NCBI GenBank assembly: GCA_021234155.1
Contig: JAJEKV010000001.1
Coordinates: 31,388,177 to 31,452,176, forward strand
Source: Isoetes taiwanensis
Lineage: Eukaryota; Streptophyta; Lycopodiopsida; Isoetales; Isoetaceae
Direction: 5' to 3'
DNA length: 64,000 nt
Numbering within the stretch: the stretch's first letter is position 1; every line of letters begins with the position of its first letter. The position numbers and the translations under genes are program-made. Below are positions 24,806 through 35,607 of the stretch, in pieces. The notes under the pieces were generated by a model. That model was not told the DNA's origin and searched no databases. It worked only from the letters and a program-made list of their open reading frames with translations.

Positions 24806-24817
24806 GCTCTGATACCA
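24806..24817 (-). promoter_or_regulatory. primer binding site, initiator tRNA-Met (A2)
   Basis: On the minus strand, TGGTATCAGAGC one base after the LTR, complementary to the 3' end of plant initiator tRNA-Met. It would prime minus-strand DNA synthesis. The same site is at 20368-20379 for A1. Confidence 0.88.
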
Positions 24818-24818
24818 C

Positions 24819-26117
24819 TGTTACACGCAAATTTTTTTCCTTAGAACAATCTCTGCCTGCGTGTTAACGCCGACTAGCTTCCACCCGCACCTTGGATCCC
24901 GGACCCCCTCGCTAATCTTATTGGCTTGCTGCTATATCAATTTCCCACAGAAGCCCGCGTTGTTACGCCGGTCAGTACCGTCCACACCATGGATCCCAGA
25001 TCCCCCACCTGACCATATCGACTTGCTGCTTTGCATAGTAGACCGGTTCCTTCCAAGGAATCCTCCTTGAATGGTATCCACCGGTTTCCAAGCTCAATCC
25101 GGCTCCTGGCAGTTCCCAATGCCTTGGGGCCACACCTGCAACCTCGGAATCCAAATTCGAGCTCCAGGCCCAGCTCTTGAATCCAAGAACAATGCGGATT
25201 CTTTCAGAGAATCCCCTCGAGTCGGCACCAACTGGTTCCTCACCCAGATCAATCCTTAGCAGTATCAATCTGCCTTAGGATCACCAGCACAGCCTTAGGC
25301 TGCAATTTTGACCCTATGGGCCAATCCTTGAATCAAACGATCAGTGCAAGTAGCCAAATCGCTTATCACGCCTTTGATCCCAAATCGTTCATGGGCAGTA
25401 GCAATCTGCCCTGGGACTCTCACCGTAGCCTCGGAATCCAAGTCCGAATTCCCAGCCTAAGTATTGAATCCAGCATCAATCAATCCTAGCAGAATCGACT
25501 GCCTATTTCTCAAGATCCGGTTTTCCTTCTCCCAGCTCGTTTCTTCCTCTGAGCCGTATAATACTCTATCTAGAGCTTACTAACAATCTTGCATGCCCAA
25601 AACCGGCCAGATCAGGCCCTTATTTGATCCAAAATCATGCACTGGAGCTCTCGTTAGAGATCTGGCAGCCAGACTTGTTTCTACGATTCTGTTTCTCTGA
25701 TTTCATATCAGGCTTAAGACCCATCGAACCATTTCACGCCATGTGTCACTTTAATATTTCATTAAAAAACATAGCTAACATTTTTAACTTACATTTAAAT
25801 AACATTGGCCCCTAGGGCCTTACATACATTAACATCAATATCTAATGTTAACCATTTAAGCTTCTTCTGCCCCGGCAATCCCTGCTAGCTCTTGCCGCGC
25901 TAATATTTAGTCATATTAGTGCCCCGCCTAGCAACCCATTACCCATTGCTTAGACATCATTACCATTTACCCTGCATCCTGTCACCGTAGACTGATTACA
26001 GTCAACACGGCCCATTAAATCACAACTGCCCGGCAATCGCGACCAATAGTACCCCCGTGCTCATGGACGTCCGTCAAGGGCCCGATTCCGGCTACGCCCT
26101 TGGAAGCACCTGTAACA
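24819..26117 (-). repeat. LTR 3 of Gypsy A (5' LTR of A2)
   Basis: 1299 bp, TGTTAC...GTAACA. The primer binding site lies one base outside its inner edge, marking it as the 5' LTR on the minus strand. Confidence 0.92.
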
Positions 26118-26122
26118 CAACC
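26118..26122. repeat. target-site duplication CAACC (right)
   Basis: Five bases immediately after the third LTR, identical to 11128-11132. Confidence 0.85.
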
Positions 26123-26251
26123 CTTGGTTAAAATAGTATTCTGGCATTTGTACAGTACAGTGTCACAGTAATACAGTCCAATACTTTATAGTTAAACATG
26201 ATTCCACCATGACATGAGCCTGGGGAATCGAACCCCAGTTCCAATCCAATG

Positions 26252-26491
26252 CTCAATGCTTTCCTGAAGCTTAAGTACGGGCAGACCAAAGAACATAGAA
26301 AAAACACATAATATCTTACAATAGGACCAAAGGGGTTTTTCAAAATTTGTACTCCTTCATGGTGCAATAGGCTCAATGCTTTCCTGAAGCTTAAGTACGG
26401 ACAGACCAAAGAACATAGAAAAAACACATAATATTTTACAGTAGGATCAAAAGGATTTTTCAAAATTTGTACTCCTTCATGGTGCAATAGG
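26252..26491. repeat. tandem duplication, 2 x 120 bp
   Basis: The unit starting 'caatgctttcctgaagctta' and ending 'tggtgcaatagg' occurs twice in a row with about six differences. It lies shortly after the Gypsy composite and is not coding. Confidence 0.85.
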
Positions 26492-27544
26492 GTAATTGAA
26501 CCATGGCATGGGGCTTGTTCAGAATGGTGGCTATGGATGGAGTCGAGTTTATCAGAGATGTTTCAAACAAAATAGGCCTAGCAGTAAATACCTCCTTACA
26601 AATTTGTATTTGCACCAAACGCCAAGAACCAGAGGCAACAGTCTTTTGCAAAAAAAATCAGTGGACTCAAATAATGATGGATTCTAAGATTAGAATGAGA
26701 ATTCTAAGAACAGAAGAATAAGCAAGGGTACCATGCCTGCCTAGAATCCGACAGAAAATCCTGAAAGAAAAAGTAGAATCATTCAAAAATTCAATGCTCT
26801 AAGATGGTTAGGGTGCTGTGCAGATCACCGGACCATCCGCCATCGCTAGCCCCCCTCTAAAACCTTCAGAAATTCGAAGGCGGTTGCTGGCAAGAAAAGA
26901 AAAGAAAAAAACAAATCTGTCTGGCGATCTTGCTTGCTTGTAGAGATCCGCTCACCTCTTCTTCCTTCGGTAGAATCGACATCTGCAGGCTTCGCCACAC
27001 ATTTGCAGGCCGAATTAGGCATCGGGGTCGCTGGGTGCCAGGTGAGCTGCATCATGTGAAGTCTTATCCGCCCCAACAAAAAATAACCTTATCCTCAACA
27101 AAAAAATACCCCTTCTTTTCAAAAGAAGTCTTATCCTGAACCTTCGTCTCAACAAAAAAATACCCCTTCTTTCCAGAACCGCAATGCCACCATCAGCTTC
27201 ATTCGTATTTTTATACTAATACCTCTAAAAACCATAAAAAGCTTACGTTATAAACATACGCCAATTGATTGTGCAAACATTATAGGAGCAACCCAAAAAT
27301 AATTCTATCGGTATCTCGAGTTGAGTTTAGAACAAGCAACGTTTTTTGGGTACCCGGATGCCGTAGAAGGAATAGGGATCTATTTGTATCTTCTTGGCGG
27401 TTCAAGCATTTGGAAGTGTTCTGAAGCGTTTTGCACAGCCGATTTTGCAATGGGCTTTGACTGCAGATAAGGAGCTGAGAGATAGCTTGGCTTAGAAGTA
27501 AAGCCTTTTTTTTTCTTGCTATATGTCAAAAAAAAAAAAACTTT
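26492..27544. other. no recognisable gene
   Basis: Short frames only. A/C-rich direct repeats ('caacaaaaaaataccccttctttt'-type words) lie at 27075-27175. A stretch near 27285-27330 ('gagcaacccaaaaataatt') resembles one at 8930-8975, each beside a LINE group 1 tail. Confidence 0.4.
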
Positions 27545-28690
27545 AAGAGAATAGAATAGAATAGAATATATTTTTTATCGTCCACGGAGACCGATTGGCC
27601 TATGGAACCCAAACAAAAAGAGAGCAGCAAGCGTATTACTGTCAGGATTAAAAAAACCCCGGCCCCGAAGGGTTTTCGAGGGAAAAAATTTAGCAGTAAT
27701 AAGTATATTGGCATGCTGTACAATTGGATAGGACAGTTCAATACTGTCCCGAAGGACACAACTGAGTCCGTGCATCCATAACCTCCTGGAGGTATGACCC
27801 CAACAAACCCACTGATGCCGTATTCAATAACTCATGCAACGGTTGGCCAGGCACTAGCAATCGAACATACCGCTCTCGGATATGGGCAAATGCTGAATAG
27901 ATCTAGAGGGCATGACATTCATCCTCAATGGCATCCTGGTAGCAACACTGGCAAAGCCTTTCCTCCCGTGCTTCCCGAGCCCAACGTCCTGTCTCAATGC
28001 GGAGATGATGTGCACCCGTGCGAATGGAAGCTATAAGTCTGCGCTTCTTCATGGGCAAATGGGTGTACAAGTACTGGTGTGGGCCTCTCGTGAGCCTAGG
28101 ATTGACTTGCTGCTCATAGTGTGCCAGTGCAACGTGTGTCAGAGCATCTGCATCCCAGAGCTTGCGCAGGAAAGTAGCATCTAGGTACAGCTTGAGTGCC
28201 TTGTGATCTTTCTTTGTCCTTACATGTACGCATCTGTTTGCCTGTACCCCCCAGCGTGAGAACCACTGAGCTTGCTTGTCCTTCCAGCAGGCTTTGAGGC
28301 ATTGGGGACCCATCGCCATGGTCAAAGCAAGGTTGGGCAAATGTGTATCACCCATAGCGACCACCTTCTGGAAGTAAATGATATAGCGTTCCAATACAGC
28401 CCGTTGAAGGGGTAGAAAACCTGTCTCCTGGAGTAGGATCTGGTATGGAACTGTGGACTTGACTCCAAGGGCTCTTGCCAAGAAGGCTTTCTGCACCTGT
28501 CCGAGGTCATTTCAGGTGTTGAGGGATATCACCGGCCCCCACACTTCTGCCCCATACAAAGAGGGCTGGCTCGACCAAGGCCCGAAACAAGTGTGACTGG
28601 TGGCCCCAGGCATACAACTCTGCATGGCTGTTGTTCTGCATGGCATATAGTGCATTGCATATAGGCAAGAGGGGTTTATGCAGCAATTTC
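27545..28690 (-). mobile_element. LINE group 1, copy 3 (5'-truncated)
   Basis: The pentamer tail (read TATTC on the minus strand) is at 27546-27568, followed inward by the shared 3'UTR with hairpin (about 27650-27676). Coding sequence runs to about 28640, then LINE similarity ends. This is the best preserved of the three group 1 copies. Confidence 0.82.
27903..28690 (-). pseudogene. LINE RT thumb and knuckle region
   Basis: One open frame of 197 codons at 28496-27903 covers 'FLARALGVKSTVPYQILLQE', 'LPNLALTMAMGPQ', 'KKRRLIASIRTGAHHLRIET' and the knuckle start 'LCQCCYQDAIEDECHAL', where a TAG truncates it. Upstream codons ('ALYAMQNNSHAELYA', 'HQSHLFRALVEPAL') are in other frames. The RT catalytic region is missing by 5' truncation. 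Confidence 0.8.
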
Positions 28691-29204
28691 ATTACTTAGT
28701 GCAACGATTATGCATGTTCGTAGCATGTCTTACATTTATCTCGACCTTAAGGCATCAAAGGCTTTCTTCACGAGTTTAATAACTTCATTATTTAGTGCAC
28801 CTATGTCTGTATTTGATACAACGCCAATTGGGAGAATTTTGACTTGGGTATGATCATATATGTATTCATCATATACATCCACAACCATTTTACGAGCCAC
28901 TGATTGGAACAACACAACCAAATTCGTCCTCCTACAGTACGAGGGGACTAGAGGAGCTTGGCAGACATATAATAGGTAAGGACAAAACTCCATTGCTGAA
29001 ATTTTTTAAAGTTTACTACCTTTTCTTATCTGCTCCTGCTAGGTTTCAACTACTTAACTATTGTATTGCTCCTCAAAAATGATTGAGCAGCTCTAGGCTC
29101 TATTGCTCCTCAAAAAATGATTGAGTAGCTCTATAGGGCTTTATATTATCAAGGGCATCTTGGACTCCTTCTGACCAAGGACTCTTATCATGATAGAAAA
29201 AAGG
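28691..29204. other. unassigned; one minus-strand open frame
   Basis: A minus-strand frame at 28736-28993 (85 codons) ends 'IKLVKKAFDALRSR' and contains 'VKILPIGVVSNTDIGALNNE'. The composition is protein-like but the family is unknown to me. It might be a host-gene exon beside the LINE. Nothing else is seen. Confidence 0.3.
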
Positions 29205-31115
29205 ACATGGATGCCAGAACATGTGAAATGAATCTATATTTAGTTTGTTGGCATGCATCAACAATATGCTTGTAGCATCAAACTGTAGCATAATGAATCT
29301 AGCACAACATCAAATTGTATATGCAATTCTATTCTCCGGACTGTGTGATCTATAAACAATTTTGTCGTGTAGGGTTATACTGATGATCTTTGGATTATAT
29401 ACCAATGACCTTTAGATCTACTTAGGGTACGATCAATGATCCTAGTGTATCATCAAGTTGTGTGCAATAACATTCTCGAGATTTTGTGTGATGTATGGAT
29501 CTACTTAGGGTATAACGAGATTTCTTGTGATGTATGGATCTACTTAGGGCATACATTAGGGGACCGTCAAGGTAGGCACCCAGAGCTAAAGAAAATAATT
29601 TGTATATCCATTTATCCCAAGCATCCTGGGATATGGTCTTAAGTACATACATGACGTCAAAACACACAACCTAGTCTAGGGACATGACACTCTAATTTAG
29701 TGACCTTTGGCATGCAACTGGGACTACCACGTCATCAATCCTTGGTTGTGATATCTGTAGAGTCTTTGGTTTCTCAAGTAATGGTTCAGCATACATGACT
29801 ATGGGATTGTCATGCACAGGAGGAATTCCTTGAGGCGGAACATTTGACGGCGCCTGATGAGATGTAACATAGTTAAGGATTTGCAACAGATGGTAATTGT
29901 TGTGTATAATAATTTTCTAACATGATTAAGTTGGATTGTTAGTTGCCGCGCATAAAAATGCACATGGCATTAGTATGCCCTTTGTAGATAGAATAACACA
30001 AATGAGCTCAGCCAACCTACATGCAGGCCCTGTTAGAAGAGAATTGCCCAACCAGCTTATATTCCAAGCCCTATAGCAGGAGCGGTGGGGTGAACTTCGT
30101 ATGTGCATACCCTTCCACAGCCCATATCTGGTGCTGGAGGACCTCTTACTATGGGTTCCAAGAGTTGACGTAGCATCCTCCTCAGGAGAACTACGCCCGG
30201 TGTCATAGAGTACAAGGATACCACAAAGAATCACAGATGAACATGAGCATGTCAGAGCAACCCAGGTCAACGAACCTGGAAGCTCGACCCCGGAGGATCC
30301 AATAGACATCAAATACCAAGAGAACAATGGGACAATGCAAAGACCAAGACGTTGAAGTTCATTCGATATTTTCTATATATAGGTGCCTAGATCATACCTT
30401 ACCGATGTTGTCCATACAAATTACGCATGTTGAAGTAGCTTATATTAGTGATGAAGACCATGATACCAATCCAAACATGTTGAGGAAGTCTCAAGCCTTG
30501 TGTCACACTGATGTAATTTCAACACATGAACTTCATTGAGCCTATAGAATGCTTACCATCCAAAGCACATTCCCCCCATAAGGAATTCACATACTATATC
30601 TCTATTGAATCTACTACCTATGGTAACTTACATTCTCTTGTTAATAATTCCATTTACACCTTAGACATTTTTCCATTTACACAGACATTTATGTAACCCA
30701 GCAATGCCACCATGTCCTAGAAGCTTCCCCTTAGTCTTTCTATGGCTCTCTTGACCAAACTCAATCTCGTATCACACATACATCCAAATGTTCCATGGTA
30801 TAAATAAATAGCTTAACTAAGGATCTAAATGCCAGAACATGTGGACTGAATCTATATTTTCCTTTGTTGGCGCGCATCAACAATATGCTTGTAGCATGCT
30901 TGGACCATCAAACTGCAGCCCAATGAATGCTTATGCCAATGCGATTGTAGCACAATGAATGCTTATGCCAATGCGATGGATCTACTTAGGGTACTATAAT
31001 GCATCATCAAATTGAATGTGCAATTCTATTCTCCATAGTGTATCATCAAGTTGTTTTGGATCTACTTAGGGCATAACGTTTGAGAAGATAAAAAGAGGGG
31101 ACCGTCAAGATAGGC
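29205..31115. repeat. pair of decayed direct repeats
   Basis: Words in 29205-29580 ('atgaatctatatt', 'gcatcaacaatatgcttgta', 'ggatctacttagggcat', 'ggggaccgtcaaggtaggc') recur in the same order at 30829-31115. The short unit 'tgtatggatctacttagggYat' is also tandem at 29490-29550. This may be an old element or local duplication. The 1.2 kb between them shows no gene. Confidence 0.55.
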
Positions 31116-31974
31116 GCCCAAGGCTTTGCCTCAAGTGAGGTGTGCTCTGCAGCCTCGCGGGAAGACCTTTTCGGCTCCAATCCATCATCCGGTTACAAGG
31201 TAAAGCGATGTTCTTTCTTATATGTGCTCAAATTCTCCAAAATTCATTCCGGTGGGATATTTCATTAATCCTATATTGCATTGATTTTTCACCCCGGAAG
31301 CTCTTTAGACCTCCACTCATAGCATTAGGACTAGTATGATGCATTTTGTGCCAGGAAATTGCATTCGGCATTTGGTTTTTTAATCTGAAAGCTATTTAGG
31401 CCTTTTCTCATAGCATCAGGGAGCATTTGGTGAATATGGCAGGATTTCTGCTGTCCTCCATTCTAATTTACAGTTCATCTGATTTACGGGGCGGGAATGG
31501 TTGTAGAAACATACAGACCATGGCAAAACAGTTTTAAATACAGCCATACCTAGTAGCAAAATATGTGTACGATAAGACACCATTTTGCCATTCAAGAAAT
31601 GTCGTGGAAGGGTCAAGCTTAGGTTAAAAAGCTCACGATTCTTGCAAAACAAGCTATGCAAATACAAAATGCCTTTTAAAAAGAAAGTTGGTGGATAAAG
31701 ACAACCTTATGGATAGAGAGGCTAATTGAATTAACATCTTTTCAAAATAAAAATCAAAGAGGTCAAGAAGAATGTCTCGTGTAGAAGAAGGAAACAAGTA
31801 AAAGGAGTCGCATGTGAAACTTCTAGTCGCCAATGAACAAACAAATTGAAATGGCCCAGTCGTGATAGAAGAGCACAAAATGGGTTTCTCTAGAAGGTCG
31901 CAAGGTAAGTATCTGTTCCAAAGATAATGTATGTGGTTTATCGTTAATCGAATCCGTATGTGCGGTGTTGACAG
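31116..31974. other. no recognisable gene; possible upstream intron
   Basis: No frame I can support. If the exons at 31975-32504 belong to a longer gene, part of this stretch is its intron; it ends in an acceptor-like 'gtgttgacag'. Confidence 0.35.
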
Positions 31975-32504
31975 GCTGCAAAAGATAGTGAAATTCAAGC
32001 AGATGAAATGAAGAGTGACAAAATGTTAAGAACAAATTGTGGAGATATTCTAGAGCACCGGAAAATCAGGTATATGAAAGAAAAACTAGCTTGTTTTCTC
32101 AAATACTCATATGCTAATTTCTCATGTCCCCCAAGAACTTTATTAGGTGGGAAAAGCTAACAAAGCAAATACAAATCTTGAGAGAGGACCTTGAAATGGA
32201 GGTATATAGGCTAACAAACCTACAGATTCGACGAGAGAGAGATGAAAAGAGGTCTGAATATTTTCTTAACTTTTCATTCTTATAGATAGTTACATACTAT
32301 GTGTTTATTCATGACATCCTCAGGGGAACCATGGGTGAAGCAGAGCCTCGGCAAATATTCTTCGGGTTGTTGATGTTGTGGACCGAACTAGAGAAAGAAG
32401 TCTCTGATAAAGATGAACAGGTGGTGTTCCATACCATGATCTTCTATGTTAACAGGGTGCCTGACATGTAACAGATACAATCTTTAGAGCTTCGGCATAT
32501 TTAG
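31975..32504 (+). CDS. last four exons of an unrecognised charged, helical protein
   Basis: Four putative exons (31975-32069, 32147-32251, 32324-32420, 32475-32504) are separated by GT-AG introns of 53-77 bp. Joined, they keep one frame for 108 codons and end at TAG. The product is rich in K, E, D, Q and R ('EIQADEMKSDKML', 'RWEKLTKQIQILREDLEMEV', 'LQIRRERDEKRG', 'TELEKEVSDKDEQIQSLEL'), suggesting a coiled coil with a hydrophobic patch ('IFFGLLMLWTE'). No stop interrupts it, which argues for a real gene or a recent fragment. The start and family are unknown, and no function is proposed. Confidence 0.5.
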
Positions 32505-32597
32505 GTTCCCAATTGTTTGCTTGTATATTACTAGCTTATACATTCAACAAAACAATTTACCATGGACGACGTCGGATTTTTCACAGTATAACTTTAT

Positions 32598-32600
<3 letters not shown>

Positions 32601-32646
<46 letters not shown>
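32601..32646. repeat. (GATA)n microsatellite, about 11 units
   Basis: A perfect tetranucleotide run in non-coding sequence downstream of the charged-protein exons. Confidence 0.95.
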
Positions 32647-32649
32647 ATT

Positions 32650-33785
32650 TTTATGTAGAATGCCCTTGTATTTGAGTATTTGTAAAAATAGCCCTCAAAT
32701 TTTCAAGTTGCTCTATTTTTTGGGTCAACTTTTTTGGTTATCACCTAAAAAACCAACTTTCAGCGGCACGACAAGATTCCCTTAGTAAATAAAACAAGGG
32801 CATTGAGATGTAGAGCTATGTGGCAAGTGATAGGCATATGTCTTGTCCTAAAACTGCCAACATGAATTAGGTTCTACACGGTACTATTTTTGTAGCTTTC
32901 TGTTTTCATTTTGATTTTTGTGTTCCCTAGTTTCTATAGTCCTTTTATTAGGTTCGGACTTTATGCCCCTATTCATTGTATCATCCCATGAATCTTTTGC
33001 CCTCACGTGGTCTCAGTGGACACTATCTAGTGGACGTAAAACCATTTATTCGCTAAGGCGCAGACGAAATCTTTAGTCCTCCTTTCTTATTGATAATTTA
33101 CTTTCTTTGCTTTTTTTGCTGATCGGTACTCTTTTTTTGCATGAACCTGGGAAATACATGTTCCAAATAATTCTATGAACTCATAACTGTCTAAATTGGA
33201 CGATTAGAATATAATCTGAAATTAATGAGCCATGTTTATCCAATGTAGGCTCATCATCCCTTTGGGATTGCCCGAAGTGCAAACACTAGGGGCGGTATAT
33301 GAGGTTTTGAAATATTCATAACAATCTTCTGTTTGGATGGTAGATCTCTGCTTGTTGTAGATTTTGATGGCCGAGGTTCTTATCTTCTATATGGATGGTA
33401 GATCTCTGGCCTGTTGTAGATTTTGACGGCTGAGGTTCTTTGAAAGCTAAGAGTAACAGTCAGAAAATAGAGATTCTGTATTTTTAGGTTTATTTCTATT
33501 CTGAATTAATACCCTATTAGTTCTATCCTAGAACATGGCGATATTCTCCCTCCAAAAATAGGGCGACATTCCCTTGTTGGCGCACAAGCTTCCAGTGCAT
33601 GTATAAAGGCGCCTTCCCTGGTTGCTCTAAAGCAATGATAGCAGAGGATACAAATTGCAGGAGCTGTTGGCATTCATGGAATCTGCAATTGAGCCTTGGC
33701 AGCCACTAATCGTATGAATATTTTTGGGCTTGTTTGCATATCAAGCATAAACTGCTGGATGCTTTTCTTGCAACAAGCCGACAAG
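32650..33785. other. non-coding, with a short duplication
   Basis: No gene seen. A unit of about 48 bp ('tggatggtagatctctg' to 'gaggttctt') occurs at 33334-33381 and 33392-33440. Three tandem copies of 'tatgaactagct'-type words lie at 33787-33826. Confidence 0.5.
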
Positions 33786-33835
33786 CTGTATGAACTAGCT
33801 GCATGAACTAGCTGTATGAACTAGCTAGAATCAGG

Positions 33836-34031
33836 CACTACTACAAAAATAGGTAGAAATAGCACAAAAGTGACATTTATGCTCCGCCTTTTTACGGAGC
33901 ATAAACGTCACCTGTGTGCCATTTGGGGAGCACAAACGTCATAAATGGCACAAAGGTGACGTTTATGCTCCGAAAAAAGGCGGAGCATAAATGTCACTTT
34001 TGTGCCATTTCTACCTATTTTTGTAGTATTG
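33836..34031. mobile_element. CACTA-type MITE, 196 bp, hairpin-forming
   Basis: It begins CACTACTACAAAAATAGG and ends with the near-exact reverse complement (CCTATTTTTGTAGTATTG; one mismatch in the CACTA word). It is flanked by the 3-bp duplication AGG (33833-33835, 34032-34034), the size typical of CACTA elements. Inner sequence repeats a module ('gtgacatttatgctccg'-like) in alternating orientation, so almost the whole element can fold on itself. It encodes nothing; the open frame at 33914 is accidental. It depended on a transposase from a related element elsewhere. Confidence 0.92.
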
Positions 34032-34034
34032 AGG

Positions 34035-35447
34035 AGCGAAAGCAACAAGTATATTCTCCTGATCTAATGCTTTATAATTCAAATTCAGTCCGTTCATTTC
34101 TATCAATGCATGAGGGCAACCCATAGCACGACAACACCTTTTCTTAATACATTGTGCGACAAAAGACGAACTTAATTTAAAATACTAGGGTACATAAGTT
34201 CCTCTAGAGCAATTATTACTCATTCAACGGGTAACATTAGTGGTACAAGAAATTTATCTCAGCGGCCAAAGCCGCAATATTTCTTTTGTCCAACTCGCTG
34301 GAAAAGAGGTTTTATGTTAATTAAAAAGGATCTCAGTTCTAAACATTCAAAAATTAACTGATTATGTTTAATCTTGGCATTCTAACTTCCATAGTTGCCA
34401 ATCTCTAATCAAATACAAACTCTCTTTATTAGAGTTTGTATTCAAGTCCAATGTCCAAGCAATTTTTTGGTTAGTTGTTTACGAAATTCTTTTATATTTT
34501 TTAAACCTAAGAGCCAAGAGTGGCAAAGAAAAAGCACTGAGTGGAATGTTCTGCAAGGTTTGACTACAGACAGCTTAACATTCATAGCTAGAAAAAGGAA
34601 CTCCGCACCCATCCAGATAATCCATGATTTCCATAATTTATTGTAGCTTCAATTCTTCCCATCCCCCTTCGCCATAGCCCGTGCCACCTACAATTTTACG
34701 TCAAGTCTAGGGGGCCACTTCCAGCTCATTTATAGCCCTCCTAGTTGGGATTTTTGTTGGGTTGGTTTTTTTGTTGTTACATCAGATTGCTTGGCTCATT
34801 CATTAAATGAAAACTTTGATCCTGTGCTTATGGATTGATGAATGTCTTTTATCCCATATTGATGAATCATCTAAATCTTGTTTTCAATCATAATTTGATA
34901 CCGCACGGAGGCTACCACTTACTTTATGTATGCATTTTCAAACAGTGCATGAGAGGTTAGGGAATAATGCACTAACAATGGTCAAGGGGCAAGGAAATAG
35001 CAATTGAAAAGTTAGCAAAATCTATAATAATACCTTAAACAGTCTACAAATTGAGCCAAAATTTAAAATGATCCACATTGTAATATGCCATAACCACAAT
35101 CTAAGGTTCAACTCCCAAAGCTCACCTAGAAGCTTGTAGCTTCTTGATAAAAGAATGGAACTATTATTTACAATACTCACTTTGTTTTTCCACATATCAT
35201 ATTTGAGTAGTTCCTATTCGAACATTGCAAAGAAACACGATCCCATAATTCGGGTCAAAAATCTTTGCCCCTGCTTTCGAATCCCTTTCAAAGACCCATC
35301 TACCCATATCTTGATATGACCTTGTGGTATTCTAGTGCGCTGAACGAATTACTTGACATTTTATGATATGCGTGTGGAGGTATTTGTGTTGTAGGATATT
35401 TTAATGGAAGGAAGCTACGACAACATGGTAAGAATTACACAAAAAGG
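34035..35447. other. no recognisable gene
   Basis: AT-rich, only short frames. It probably contains the upstream regulatory region of the PRP22 gene, but I cannot assign a TATA box with confidence. Confidence 0.4.
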
Positions 35448-35474
35448 GGGGGGGGGGAGGGAGGGGGGGAAGGG
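35448..35474 (+). promoter_or_regulatory. G-rich tract upstream of PRP22
   Basis: G runs of about 10, 3, 7 and 3 separated by one or two A. It lies 134 bp before the start codon, on the coding strand. It fits the pattern for a G-quadruplex in the promoter or 5'UTR. A regulatory role is inference. Confidence 0.5.
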
Positions 35475-35607
35475 ACCTTCGTTGAAAAGCGGGAGCACTC
35501 CGACATTAGGGATGCCCACCATCATTGCTTACGACGGATAATCTGCTGAAAGGTATCAAAGTCTGCATTGTGGCGATAAGATCACAAAACCTTCTAAGCC
35601 GCGAGCA

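Noticed and set aside
26205-26250. tRNA-like T-arm (minus strand, TGGGG-TTCGATT-CCCCA)
   Set aside because: A good T-arm with a B-box, but no acceptor partner, D-arm or anticodon arm can be built upstream. It may be a tRNA-derived scrap, not a tRNA gene.
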